A stretch of DNA of 64,000 nucleotides from Tamarix chinensis. Its lineage: Eukaryota; Streptophyta; Magnoliopsida; Caryophyllales; Tamaricaceae. The stretch is from assembly GCA_030549775.1 (NCBI GenBank), contig CM060174.1, positions 92,582,132-92,646,131 of the forward strand. Reading direction: 5' to 3'. Below, in pieces: positions 37,443 to 50,600 of this stretch. The notes below the pieces were generated by a model. That model saw nothing but the letters and a program-made list of their open reading frames with translations, did not search any database and was not told the origin of the DNA. A program made the translations under genes and the position numbers. Every line of letters begins with the position of its first letter. Position 1 is the first letter of the stretch.

Positions 37443-37790
37443 GATTCATTTACACCTATTTGTCATTATGTTGTTGCCTTAAAAGATATTAATTGATTAA
37501 AACCTATGTGACAATGTACGTTTAATTCCCTTACATATATCTATCATTGTATTGTCGCCTTGAAAGATATGAATCGACTAAGGTCCATGTGACAATGTAT
37601 GTTTGATTCACTTACACGTATCTATCAATGTATCGCTACCTTAGAAGATATAAATCGACTAAAACCCAAGTGACAATGTACAATTGATTCCCTTACACCT
37701 ATATGTCATTGTATCTTCACATCAAAAGATATAAATCGACTAAAGCCTATGTGATAAATACATTTGATTTACTTATACATGTCTCATAGC
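37443..37790. repeat. About 80-bp tandem repeat between Harbinger ORF1 and ORF2
   Basis: The anchor AAAGATATAAATCGACTAAA recurs at about 37483, 37563, 37643 and 37724, 80-81 bp apart. It is preceded by ACACCTATNTGTCATTGTAT and followed by GTGACAATGTACGTTTGATT. Four diverged units plus a partial are present. The block is wholly intergenic within the Harbinger element. Confidence 0.85.
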
Positions 37791-39416
37791 ACATAAAAAT
37801 GAAGAGTTTTCTTCCACATACATCCACAACCTACATTTATCTAAAAACAAAAGAAAATGTATAATTACACTCCTCACATCTCCTCTCAACCAACAATGTT
37901 AGTTGATTCATTCTCTTGTGAATTCATAACTTTTGAAGAGATATTAGTTGTCAAAGCAATGGATACTAAGTTTGAAGATGATATTAGAAAAAATGAGAAG
38001 GTCAACCGCAGTAGAAGAAAATGTTAAATATACATCAAACGAGGTCTTGAAGAAGGCCATCAATGATTATTTCTTTGATGATTCAACATACACTGAAACA
38101 CGGTTTTGTCATTGATTTAGAATGAGATGACTCGTATTCCGTTAGGTTGTCAAAGAAATTACCAATCATTGTCCTTATTTTCAAATGAAACTTAATGCAA
38201 TTGGTAGAAATAGACTTTCTCCATTGCAAAAATGCACTGCAGTGATACACATGTTAGCATATAGAACTCTTGTTGATTGCGGAGACGAATATGTTTGTGT
38301 TAGAGAATCAACAACTTCCAATTGTCTAAGGTATTTTTATTTGGATTGTGAATGAATTATCTATTTTCCAATACTTAAGAAGGGCCAATAGTGATGATGT
38401 TCAATGTCTCCCTGAAATTGGTAAAAGACATGGCTTTCCTCATATAATAAGACGTATTGATTGTATGCATTAGGAGTGGAAGTATTGTCCCGTTGTATGG
38501 AAAGGTCAATTTTGTTGAAGTGACAATGGTGTCCCAACAATTATGCTAGAAGTTGTCGCATCTCAAGATTTTTAGAAATGACATGTGTAACACCCCCAAA
38601 ATTCACTCCTGAAAAAAAAATAAAAGAATAAAGCGGAAGCTAAAATAGAATTTGGAGAATATTACAGCCACATCTAACACAAGATAAATGTCTACCATCT
38701 ATCTCATACTAGATGTAAGGCTAAAACCTGTCAAATAAAATTTCAAACATCTATGCCGTAAGGATAAACTCTCACAAGGAGATATCCATAGGTAGATGGC
38801 AATTAAATAAATTCACTAAATAAAATCATCGCTAAATAAATTAGTAGAACTTGTGAAATAAATCCGAATTTTAAAAGCTTATCAGAGTATAATGAATTAA
38901 AAGTCAATTACAACACCCCTCAAATTTTAAATACAACACTTGAAACTTCCAAAAACAAATACAATCAAACAAGACAATTTCCGATGGATCAAATTCTAGA
39001 TTGCCTACTCTCTCAAGCCAAGCTTTCCACCTAAATACAATATTCGATCTCAAACCTACACAAGAGGTATGCTCCCCACCATTAGTGAATCATCACAGGA
39101 CCCATTCAACTAAGGTAGCATCAGTATGGGTTCGGTACTGAGTAGATCAAGACTACCCAACTCATGGAAGGAACATGAAACACATAAGATATGAAAGACT
39201 CTAGCTTACAATTCTCATACTCAATTATACATGTATTACATACAACAAAACATAGGGTCACGAATTCATACTTATGGGTACATTACTAGACATGACGACA
39301 CATAAGATATAAGCGTACAAGAAATCACGATCACATGCTAAGCAACACAAATCCAACAATCTAATAATAATCATTATTACATCCGATTTTATTTATTTAC
39401 GAGGAGTTCAGGGACC

Positions 39417-39945
39417 CCACTATTCTTAAATAGGTGGAACGGTTTGAAGCACCTCTCGGGGATAACACACTCGAGCCACTATTATCATCCGGTGGAACAA
39501 ATCCTACACCTCTCAGGATAAAACGCTCTTGAGCCACTATTCTTAACCAGTGGAATGGTTTGAATCACCTCTCAGGAACAAAATACTTGAGCCACTATTA
39601 TCGTCCGGTGGAACGGACCCTACAACTGGTCCTGACTCACGTAATCTTCCACTTTAAATAATTAGTATCTTTTTCATTACGTAACTCATATCATATTCTT
39701 ATTCACGTTGAGCATAGGGCCCCACTATTCTAATAGACTGAAGCACCTCTCAGGGACAGAACACCCGAGCCACTATTATCATCCGGTGGAATGGATCCTA
39801 CACCTCTCAGGGAAAAACGCTCCTGAGCCACTATTCTTAACTGGTAGAACGACTTGAATCACTTCTCAGGGACAGGACACCTGAGCCACTATTATCATTC
39901 GGTGGAACGGACCCTACAACTCAGCCCAACTCATGTGATCTTCCA
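39417..39945 (+). repeat. Tandem CCACTATTATCATCCGGTGG-type motifs
   Basis: Eight copies lie near 39417, 39475, 39534, 39592, 39721, 39771, 39828 and 39887, about 57-60 bp apart within runs. CCACTATTATCATCCGGTGG alternates with CCACTATTCTTAACCAGTGG, giving a two-unit higher-order period of about 117 bp. Each is followed by CACCTCTCAGGGACA or similar. CCAC/GTGG arms are mostly kept; one copy reads GGTAG. Confidence 0.82.
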
Positions 39946-40932
39946 CTTTGAATTATTAGTATCTTATTCAAAGATTTTAACCGACCATAAATCAAGCGCG
40001 CATGAATAATTCCATGACATAAAGATACAACATAACATATCATATAATTTCAATCCATATTCAACCCTTCACATACTCAAATGCATACCATATTCAAGTG
40101 TCATATTAACACACATTTGTATTGAGCCTATAAATTCGTACATATATGCAATTACCACACATAACACATCATACACTTGACATGATTAAATAATCAATAG
40201 GCATACTTATCACCTTCCACTTCAAGCAGACATACATCCAAATTCCGCCATAAGTAAAGGTAAGTAATGACTTACCTAAATCTGAAGCTAGCTAAGCAAA
40301 TTGAGAAAGAGGAATAGCTATCGAAAGCTCGATAGTTCACGAGAAAGCTTTCCTAGATCGCCAATAGAAATTGGAACTAGGTTAGAAACTATCTTATCAA
40401 TTAATAATTCACATATTCTAAACGATTTTTTTTTGGAAAACGTGTCCAAAACTTAGGACTCAAGAGCATAGCTCTATTAAGATTTAAGATTAAATATAGA
40501 TCAAATCGGATTAACACACATATCACTTGGAACATTTCAAATTAATTTGGAAAAGCCCGAGAAAGAATAATCGACTATAAGTTAATTTATCGAAAATGAC
40601 TTATTCATTAGGTTTTACAACTAAATTAGTAAACCAACCATTTGTATAGAACCAAATCCAAACTGATTAGATTAAAATATAATTCAAATGATTTAAAACC
40701 CAAAGCTAGAAATCGATTAGATAGAAGACGCATAGTATAATCAATTTTATAAAACCATATTCGACAAATCAAGATTTTTAATGCTAGAGCTACGAATCGA
40801 CTAATTAACTTTTATTATCTCAAATCAATAGCTTAAGAGTACAATTAAACTAACTTTAAATACATCTAGATAATCAATTTCAACAAAACAATCTTTCGAT
40901 TAGCCAATTCAAGACGATCTGTTTTCAAAATT

Positions 40933-41720
40933 AGGGTTTTAAAGCCCACGACACAAACTCATGTAATTCAAATTAATTAATTCCAATTAAAGGAATTAGA
41001 ATGCAATTAGGATCATTTCAATTATTCCTATAAATTTAATTTTTAGAAAAACAATTATACATATGATCAATTTCATAATTTCACTTGAAATCTAGGGTTT
41101 TAGGCCCGAAAATACAATTCTGTTGAATTCTATTAATTTATTTAAATTAAATGTTTAGAAATGCAATTAAACATATTTTATAACATATCGTACAATCAAT
41201 TGCCCAAAACCAATAAAAGAAATATCCAATTCAGCATAATTAGGGTTTTTGAGCCCGGAATACAAATCCGATCAATTCTTACTAAAATATATAAATTGAT
41301 GGTTTGGAAATGTAATTAAATATTTTCTAATATAAATTATATAGTCGATTGAATAAAATGACCCGATTACACGATTCAATTTAGTCCCGCAAGAGTTTTG
41401 GCCTAAAAATCCAATTCCGATCAATTACGCACAATTTTCTCAAAGCAACAATTTCGATATGAAATTAAATATATTTCAAATGATATTATAAAATCAATTG
41501 AGCGAAACGACTCAATTATGCGCCCCAATTTCATTACACACAAATTTTAACCTATGAATCAAATTCCGATTAATTCCGCATAAATTTCTCAAATCGACGT
41601 TTCCGACATAAAATTAAATAAATTTTGAAATGTATTATATAATCAATTTATCCATAATCGCCAAATCTGGCCAATTCGAAAAATTCGGGCATAACCCGAC
41701 CAAAAATCCGATTTTCACAA
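40933..41720 (+). repeat. Degenerate tandem array of about 150-bp units
   Basis: The anchor AGGGTTTTNRGCCCGNAATACAAATTC or a variant recurs at 40933, 41094, 41242, 41392, 41543 and about 41690, intervals 147-161 bp. Each unit continues with GATCAATT, TTTAAATTRA, AATGCAATTAAATAT and a TATANAATCAATT segment. Fainter units may extend left to about 40450. It occupies the slot between the CTTTCACTTT box and the purine-rich block. Confidence 0.75.
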
Positions 41721-43620
41721 ATCATTCAAATACACTACAATCAAACACTCTAACTCAATCATACAACACACATATATATATATATATAATCAAACAATCA
41801 ATTTAGCTTTTCATAAGTTAATTCATACTCAATTAATCAAATCAAATGTTAGGGTTTTCAAAAATTTATACTAAATGAAAATCAACAAATCGGAAAAAAG
41901 GAATGCCGGAGAAGCTTCGTCGGAGGTCGAAGATAGCTCACCGTCCATCACCCGAGCTCGTCGAGGCCGGACAATGGTAGTGCAGCATGCGTTGTGGCTG
42001 CTGCTGCGGCTTTCTTCGGCTATTGTTGCGGCTGGCTACGTTGCCGGTGGTGGTTGGTCATGGCTGGCGTGGTGGTCGGAGGAGCAGGGAGAGGGAGGAG
42101 GTGAGGGTTGCGGTTGGGCTCGGGCGTAGAGAGCAAGGGAGTCAGGAAAGGGAAAGAGAAGAGAATGGAGAGAAGAGAGAGAAAAGGAAAAGAAGAGGGA
42201 GGGTCGGGGGCACAGGTTGGGTTGGTTTTTTTTTACAAATACAAGTATAAAATAAAATACTAAATATTAAAAATTATTATTGAAAGATTTTATCTAAATT
42301 TTATTCATCGAAAATCATTTTGTAAGGTTCCAAAAGCTTAAAATCGATATAAGAGCTATATAAAGAATTTTGAAAATATTTTTGGAAGAATTTACAAACG
42401 TTCACAAATATCTATATTATTTACAGAAGACCCCAAAATAATATTTAAAAACATATAATAAAATATTTAAGTCAAATTCTAATAAACTGAGACTAATTTA
42501 AATAATTTTCGAAACTGGTTTTCCGCAAATCAAAAAGAGTAAAACGGAAGAAAATTAATTTCGAAAAAAAATTCATAAATAAGCTCCGAAAATCTTTTTA
42601 ATTTAAAACTTCCCAAAAATATTAACGATTTCCGAAAACGAGTAAATTTAAAGTTGAAAATATTTTCTACGGATAAAATCATTAAAATAACTTTGACTAT
42701 TTAAACATAAATTCTATAATTTAAATAATATATATCGTTAACGAAATTTAACTCCAAAATAAAGTCGTAATCACACGACAAAGTTATAATCGAAGACTGC
42801 ATATTTTTAACCGAGAATCGAAATTATATGAATATATTAAAATCATGGTTGTGAACGAATTTATCTAGAATGGTCCGCAATGACAACGATTAATTAAATT
42901 CAAATATGAAGTCGAAATCGTTGATAAATCCATTAAACGAATTAAAATTAAAATAATTAAATGTTTACATCAAATTACGCTAATAAAATCAGTAAACTTA
43001 ATAAAATTGTATTTTCAAAAATACGGGGTATTGCAACATGTGTTTTTTTGATGTTTTGGATCAAATAATGATCTTAATACTCTTACTCATTCACAGTATT
43101 TAATGGCATTTATGAAGGACGAGAACCAAAAGTTCATTATATGATGAATTATATAAAATACCATATTGGATATTATCTAGAAAATTGCATATATCTAAAT
43201 TGGCCAACATTTGTCGAAATAATACCCTTTCCTGAAGGACTATAAAGAAAGTTATTTATGGAGCATCAATAATATACCGAAAAAGATGTTGAGCAAGAAT
43301 TTGGAGTGCTACAATACAAATAACATTTTATAATTATTTGTGGTCTGTTACGCGTTTGGGACATAGTAACAGTGAATAATGCATATGTGTATCATATTAT
43401 ATAATATGATTGTTGATGATAAAATAGATACATATTAAGGTAATTTGCCTCCGAATATTTTCAATTGCAATAATAATGATGTACCACCTCCTACGATTAA
43501 TTGTGGTCCAATAATGGATATAAATTTATATCTGTATGTAGTTTATGAAGTTACAAATTGTGTTTTGACCTAGCAGTTTATATCTAATTTGGTGGGACAC
43601 ATCTAATAATCTGAGGCTGA

Positions 43621-45138
43621 TAATTCTACATGTATCGACTATATTTCATTTAATATATGTATACATTGTATTTATTTATGTTTTTATAATGTTGTTGTGC
43701 TGAATTATATGTGACTATTGTTAAAATAATATAATATATTTATATTGTCATTATAATGTTTATATGATATTAAAATATATTTTGTTTGTTTTTATAATTT
43801 AATTAATTATTAAAGTCATATTATAAAATTACTTATAAACTTGTGTTTAATTAAATTTGATTGTATAAATTTATTGATTGATATTTATAGATTAATATAA
43901 ATTAAAAGTTAAATAATATAAAGCTTGAATGATTAATTATGTGTTTGATGAAAATAATTGGGAATTGTAAATTTAATATATTTAAATGTAGAGTAAAAAT
44001 TAAATTAATAAAAATATAATAGATGGAAAATTAATAATTGAATAATGCAATTAAATATTTTAAATTTGAGGCTGGAATATGGCAGTGACAGGTGGAGGGC
44101 CAAGGTGAGGGTAATTACCTTTAGCCTTGATGATCTAGGACTAGGAGGGAGGGACCGAAAGATTGGGAGGCACAGGTGCACGTGCAACTATGAATCGTGC
44201 TGCCAAGCTTTCTGACATGAGGTGAGGGCTCGACCATCAATGGATGTGCTTCCCCCCAAACGCAGGTTCAGTCCTTCACGTGGCCAGCGACTCCAAGGCC
44301 ATCCCATTCATTGGGAGTATAAAGTTAATATACAGCTTCGAAGACTGAGTACTGCATACTCGTTCAGGATATTGAAAGGTATTTCATCGGTACCCACGCT
44401 AAAATAATTGAAGATGACAAGAAGCCCCATTTACATGCCTAAGCTTTGAAGGATATTAATGCACAAATCCATGATCGAGCCATGTATTTATAATTTTATA
44501 CTACTACTTTATTCAATAGAGCATCGAAATTTAAAATATATTTAGATTTCAGTGTTTATAGGAATGCATTGTGTTTATTGATCTTTATTTAATAGACAAT
44601 TCACGACTAATTATAATTGAAATTAAAATATGTATATAGTATTGTACAGATATTGAAATGAGTAGGAAAAAATAATATATATTTTTTCAATTATAAGATA
44701 TTTATGTATATTTTAAAAAGATAAAAATATTAAAATATATACAAAAAATGCTTTTGAAATGAAAAAAATAGAACAAATAAAGTTGTCATATATCAATGTC
44801 TTTATATGGTTCATTTTTGTGTGGTAGATCTAAGGTTCATATAATTTAGACTATTGATCTCTATTGGCGAAGTCGGTATTTTAACATGTAGTGTTTGTAA
44901 TTTATATTCTATTTTAGTTTACTTTAGTAAAATTGATTAATGTATATGAAATTTTGGTAGCATTATATGATTTTAATCATATATTTTTTTTGTTACTAAT
45001 ATATATTAAATCCTTTCATGGATTTAAAATTTTAGTTTAGATTTCGTAATCCAATCAGAAACTTTTATACTTAATGTTATTTCTTAGGAAAGATACACAC
45101 TAAAAAAAATATACTAGTGCATTCGGTTTTCGAGCCCT
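43621..45138. other. AT-rich spacer with one unexplained complex island
   Basis: Mostly A/T-rich, with no Harbinger right TIR that I can close. Between 44080 and 44480 the sequence is more balanced (for example GGTTCAGTCCTTCACGTGGC at 44264) and gives short readable peptides, but I recognise no family. It could be a captured gene fragment. Confidence 0.4.
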
Positions 45139-46060
45139 AAGGTAGATTGGTTTTTATTTGTGTGGAAGCATGGTAGGCTAGAGAAATACAAATTCAATGT
45201 CTAGATGATTTGTCACCAAGTTTTAAATATTAAAACTAGACTACATCAATGGGGTGCTATCTCTAGCAAGTTATGTGATGAGTGTAGAGTAGGGATGACA
45301 ATGGAGCGGGTCGGGGACGAGGACCTCATCCCCATCCCCGAACCTGATCCGATTCCCTTTTTTTTATTGGAGATTCCCCGACCTGATCCCCGCGGGGATC
45401 AAATCCCCATACAAGAGTAGATCACCGATCTATTTTTCATCCCCAATTCATTCCCCAACCTTGAAACCCGACCCAGTCCCCGAAACCCGACTCTATACCC
45501 GATCCCCGATCCTCAAACCTTTTTTTTATATTATACTTTTAACTTATATTTTATAAAAAAAATTTATATATATATATATTCAGGGAGGGTTCAGGCATGG
45601 GGACCCCAAACCCATCCCTGCCCCGTCCCTGAAAAAATCCTCGTTAAAAATCCTCGACCCTTAATTTTCTCTTCAAACCCGAACTCGAACGGGGAATCCC
45701 CGACGGACCCCAAACCCGTGAAAAAAATTGTCATCCTTAGTGTGGAGAAATTAAGGAGACCCTAGACCACCTCCTCACTCATTATCCAAGAGTCAAAACT
45801 TTGTGGGGGATTTACTCTAAGATGGTTGAAAATTCAGGACATTTTTCGCAACTAGCAAAGCTACTTACAATAGATGATGCAAGAAGATGGCACGGAGAGC
45901 TCCCCTCAATGAACTTCTATACCATATTTGGATTAGTCAAAATCTTATAATTTTTCAATTGACGCATAGGAACCCTAGATGCACCATGAAACAAATTACT
46001 GTTGAGATTTTATTAAATATAGTGATAGCCTTAATGTACATATCAAGAACTATATGAAGA
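45139..46060 (+). pseudogene. LINE (L1-type) C-terminal zinc-binding RT region, truncated
   Basis: The plus strand reads VWKHGRLEKYKFNV, then MICHQVLNIKTRLHQWG and SSKLCDECR, matching the zf-RVT domain (HGRLxRFxFxxWLxxxxRLxTxDRLxxWG ... CxLC). After the hAT MITE it resumes with ETLDHLLTHYPRVKTLWG, matching ETxxHLFFxCxxxxxxW. Later text, KMVENSGHFSQLAKLLTI and ITVEILLNIVIALMYI, fits the LINE C-terminus, ending near 46060. Only the 3' end of the element is present, as is usual for LINEs. Stops and a frameshift are seen. An (AAT)n tract follows at 46188. The putative GEE codon junction is split by the MITE TSD. Confidence 0.7.
45290..45739. mobile_element. hAT MITE, 450 bp, TSD GTGTAGAG/GTGTGGAG
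   Basis: The left end TAGGGATGACAAT and reverse-complemented right end TAAGGATGACAAT form a 13-bp TIR with one mismatch. 8-bp flanks GTGTAGAG (45282-45289) and GTGTGGAG (45740-45747) match at 7/8. The ends are rich in CCCCGA/CGGGGA motifs, the middle is A/T only. It interrupts a LINE zf-RVT reading frame, which supports the borders. The +ORF at 45205-45420 is a chimera of LINE and MITE and is not a gene. Confidence 0.9.
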
Positions 46061-46186
46061 TGCTATATAAATGGATAGTTTAATTGGTTAGGGGTATGCC
46101 CCTATATTATTGTAAAGTCTTTTGTACAATGTATTCAATTTTTAACTTTAGTAATATAATTTCAATTAATTACCAAGCAAATATCT

Positions 46187-46187
<1 letters not shown>

Positions 46188-46227
<40 letters not shown>

Positions 46228-46228
46228 T
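46188..46228. repeat. (AAT)n microsatellite
   Basis: A run of about 13 AAT units follows the LINE 3' region. The Asn-rich ORF across it (46084-46296) is an artefact. Confidence 0.9.
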
Positions 46229-46229
46229 G

Positions 46230-47345
46230 TAGCAATAATTATAATAACAAAAATAGTAGTAGTGGTGGTAGATATTATTATTATTATTATTGCTAATGTT
46301 GCTGAAAAAGTTCAAAGAAATTTATGTTCCTAAAATATAAGTCGGAAGAAAGAATTTCTAAAGATTGGCTCATTTAATATTTCTTTAACTTCAGAAGACC
46401 AAGTGAGATCAAGGTATCTAAGTACACTAATTTCTAGTTCGAAGTAATATACATCAGTCTAGTTGTCCAAGCCTCTTAGTTGGTCCTACTTTACCAATAA
46501 TGCATTAAATAATTTGCTTTAAAGTGTACTCATCGTGCTAACACCAAACCAACCAAATTGAAGATTTATGTCAAGGGACCTTCCTTGTCTTGAACTCACT
46601 TATCTACAACTGTATGGATTATCAAGTTCCAATTATTATACACATACAAATGCAAGTAGAGGTAGCAAACGAGATATACAGGCCAAGCTTGTGTAGGACT
46701 AAAATCTAGTTGTTATGTAATTAGATTGGGTTCAAGTTTGGTTTGAGTGTCTTTCGGATTCAATTTTAATTTGAGTAATGATGATTTAGATTAGGTATGT
46801 ATTACGTTGGATTATTTTAGATCAGGAGAATATTGGATCGGATTTGGATTTAACCCATCAGATTTCTTCAAGTTTGAGTTTAGTTTAGTTTTACATACTC
46901 TAGGTCAGATTTAGTTTGGGTCAAGTAAATTTAGATCTATAAACTCTGGATCATATTAGGTTTTGACTAAGTTAATTTAATTTATACTTTATATTGACCT
47001 TAATTATTATCAATTTAATATAATTAATAAATTAATTTTTGTGATTTATTATTGTTGTTATGATTATCATTGTAATTTTTTTATCATAATAAATGTAAGG
47101 ATATAACAAATTGTTATCATAAAATATGTAATAATAATAGGATAATTATTATGAATATTATTATATGATAATGAATGTTATTATAACTATAATTATTATT
47201 TTAATTATAATAGCTATTATTATTATCTTTAGAAATATAATAATCATTATTATTAACAAAAATACAAATATAATTTTTACTATTATATATATATATTATC
47301 ATATTTAAAATTTAATTTTTATGTTTATAATAATTAATACCTGTA

Positions 47346-47398
<53 letters not shown>

Positions 47399-47636
47399 AT
47401 GAGGATTAGGGTTAATGTACATAGCTATTTAGTTAATTATACAAGTAATTAGCTACATATAAATTAATTTCTTTCAAATAAGTAGTTATCAAATAATTTA
47501 TGTTGCTAATGGAATTTAACAATGAATAGAGCATTAACCATTTTAAGTTATATTTAATAATTTATTACCTTTCGGTAAATAAGTAAGTTATAGATAGTAT
47601 CATATACTAAACCCATTCTACCTTAATCTTACTACC
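46230..47636. other. Non-coding spacer with GGGTTYGAGTTT-type degenerate repeats
   Basis: 46655-47000 opens with TAGAGGTAGCAAACGAG, like a hAT terminus, and continues with TTGGGTTCAAGTTTGGTTTG and GGATCGGATTTGGATTT motifs. No matching right end was found. The rest is A/T-rich with an (AAT)n run of about 51 bp at 47346-47396. No gene is supported. Confidence 0.5.
47346..47396. repeat. (AAT)17 microsatellite
   Basis: An uninterrupted AAT-type tract lies about 250 bp upstream of the 47642 LTR. Confidence 0.93.
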
Positions 47637-50600
47637 CTTAGTGTAACATCTCTATTTTTAGGACTAAAAAAATTTATTTAAAGAGTCCATTGCAAAAGCT
47701 AAAATAGTAAAAATACAAGGTGTTGGTGCTATATTTGGTACAAGTTTGGTTTTCTATGTTATTCTTATAGCAAGTGTTAAGGTTAAAAATGTTACTCTGC
47801 TTAAAACAATAATACAATTGTAAGAACTAGAATAGATAAAATCAAAACATAATTAACACCATTACAAATGAAACCAATTGTCAGTAGTTACAAAATTCAG
47901 TGAAATAAAATCATAGGAGTACAAGAACATCTGGGTCAAAAGATATTGGGTATAACACCGGACAACCCTAACTCTTAACCCAAAATACTAGCTTTCAACT
48001 GATTTTACAATCTAACCTACAAAGACCTCTACCCATTGAATAAGTAGGGGTCCATGAAACGGAACCAACTAATACAATGGCAATGAGTAACCCATTATAT
48101 AAGACTAATATAAAAAGTCTACATGAAACACATAAAAGGCATCACAACAAGACATGTTATTAATTATTGAAATATTTATGTGATGTTCAAAATATTATAA
48201 TCATATTAGATAAACAAAAGGCACCAACCACATACTACTCATTTCCATTCATTTAGAGCATATCAAAACTTATCAAGCAAGAATCAAAAAGATGCTCTCT
48301 AAAGTAATGATTAGAGCCAACATTAACACAATAACCCTAACCTCCACAATATATCTCGCATAGCAAAATCAGAACCAATAATATTCATAACACCACAAGT
48401 AGGGCTCAAAGTCACAATACAAATAAAAACCATAACATTATAGGTAGGACTCAAAGGCAACTACTGAATATAGGTAGGCACAAAGGTTACTATCGAACCT
48501 TAGGTAGTCACGAAGACTATTACCAAACTAAATTAATAATTATTTTGATCCAATAATAATAATTTTTATTTTTATTTACTCGATGGGAGATCATATTAAC
48601 CTGGACATATTAAGGTACTTGGGTCATACCGGTGCACCAAGGCAATACATCATCTTACCAACTATCAATCTAAGGACACTAAGGTACTATGGTTGTACTG
48701 GAACATGAAAGGGACATATTACCCTATCGATAAGGCCAACTAATCCATAAGTATGTATGCCCTCTATAAGTCTGTATAGCTAAATAGAGTAAGATATAGG
48801 GCATGACTAGGAAACTAAGGCACACTAGTAAAAATCTAAAATCAATCGTGGGTTAATCTATATTTTTAGGGTAGTTACCCCTAAAGAGTCACCATTCTTG
48901 ATCTTAAGGTCTTTCACTTTAAATATTAGTATTTTAGTAAGGTGACCATGAGAATACATAATAATCACATAAATTCAATTTCCATACTAAACGATTTTTA
49001 CTAATTTCCAAACATCTAAGACAACAATAAACAAAGTGAATGATAAGGCTATCATGATAATCTACCAAGACGATCTTAGGTTCAATTATTCACATTTGGA
49101 CACATTAGACCAAAAATGACCAAAATGCCATTGAGACCATAACACCACATTATCATCCATTTTATTTGTTAATTTGTCATGAAAAATGCTAACATATAAT
49201 AATTAGATTATTAAACACAAATAAATTACTAGTCATGCCAAATGATCATTATACCCTTATTTATAATTTTACATGTAAAATCCTAATATGCATATCTAAT
49301 TCATCGAAAATAATATATTCATGTGCTCAACAATAAATAATACATATTAGGCACACTTGTTGGAATAGATAGCATGATACACTAAAAATGATCAAATTAT
49401 CCTTTAAGCCCACAATAATAACATTTATGATAAAAATACGTCTAAGCATGCTTTAACATACCATTTTGGACACTCATGACATGACATACATAATTTATTT
49501 CGAACATTAAATCCATTTTAACATATTTTTGTATACATAATAACTTACATAAGTTAACATGCTCTATTTTACCAAATTTTTTACTAGCATTATTAGATAA
49601 TTAATTTCAATGTGACAAATATACGTAATAAAATTTATACATGAAAAACTTGATGTGATATCATGAAATATCTCATATTTTAGTAGAGTATAAGAATTCT
49701 ACGATTTTCAGCAAAAACACACATTTAAGGCAACCTACTAATATTTATCAAGCTCCATTAATCAACCTTTTGTACCTAAAAGTAATACCATATTAACCAT
49801 ATTAATATGTAACTCATAAAAAAATAATTTTTATTAAAAATTTTTATTAAATAAAAATTACCATAATACCCTTAGGGAGAATAACCAACTCATGTTGTAT
49901 GGGTAACATGAGCCCAAGCATGCAGGAATGGGATAGAGAAGGTGGTGCTTGACGACAACGGTAGGGAAGTGGTGGTGGGTTATAGGTGACGATCGAGGCT
50001 AGAAGAGGGTTGTGGTTGTGTGAGCACAAGTGGAGAGGATGATGGCTATTTTGGTAGCTCGATTGTGCATAAAAAGTGAGGATGATGGGGGTGTGGTGGT
50101 GGCTGGCGTTAGAAGGCCAAGAAGGAAGGGCCAGAGTGGAGAGTTGGTAATGGGGTTGCGTTGTGGTCGAGTGGGTAATATCCTGAATTTTAGCTAAACT
50201 TAATCTTGAATGATTAATATCGTAACATAATTCTATTCTTGAAAATTAATATTTCTACCTTACCTTAACTCCCTAATATAAAATATTGGCCTAATTCCAA
50301 TTGATCAATAATTAAGCTATCCTATTCACCTAATTCTAATTCTAAAACGAAATATGTCATCTGTCCCCCTTTTTCCTTTTTCATCATTTCACTTTTCTTT
50401 TTTCCCTTCCTTCGGTTGACCCCTTTTCCTTTCTTCTGCCCTTCTTCATGCATGAAACATTGTCCTTATACAATGCTTGCCACACCCCCATCCCCTGCCA
50501 AGCTACTCCCTACCCCATCAATTTATCAACTCCTAGATCCTACATTTGTGGGTTGGGGTTGAAAATTTTGACCCTATCACACCCTTCTCCTCCTCCCTCT

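Larger units (their letters stand above)
38586..43035 (+). mobile_element. Solo LTR, 4.45 kb, TSD ACATG, inside the Harbinger transposase
   Basis: It starts TGTAACACCCCC and ends ATACGGGGTATTGCA. ACATG flanks it on both sides (38581-38585 and 43036-43040). Removing it with one TSD copy brings the two halves of the Harbinger transposase together, which is independent proof of the borders. Inside are tandem CCACTATTATCATCCGGTGG motifs (39417-39945), a CACTTTAAATAATTAGTATC box (39648), about 150-bp tandem repeats (40933-41720), a G-rich block (41900-42230), and a tail shared with 1-771. No gag-pol is seen. Confidence 0.92.
37896..43620 (+). pseudogene. PIF/Harbinger transposase (HARBI1-like DDE), split by an LTR
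   Basis: Left part: DYFFDDSTYTETRFCH, then RNRLSPLQKCTAVIHMLAY, DEYVCVRESTTSNCL, then RIDCMH and EWKYCPVVWKGQF, all hallmark PIF/Harbinger segments. The first catalytic Asp is in IDCMH (about 38455-38470). The reading breaks at 38585 in the codon run VASQDF-x-K-x-H, where a 4.45-kb LTR is inserted, and resumes at 43041 with FF. Then come SNNDLNTLTHSQY (second Asp), LNWPTFVEIIP, KDVEQEFGVLQ (catalytic Glu at E-FGVLQ, about 43285-43312) and CGLLRVWD. The end QFISNLVGHI fits the LxxDLVEHxW C-terminus. All three DDE positions are recognisable, but stops (a W lost in DCMH-W-EW, among others) and frameshifts kill it. Without the insert it is about 1.27 kb, near the usual size. Confidence 0.88.
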
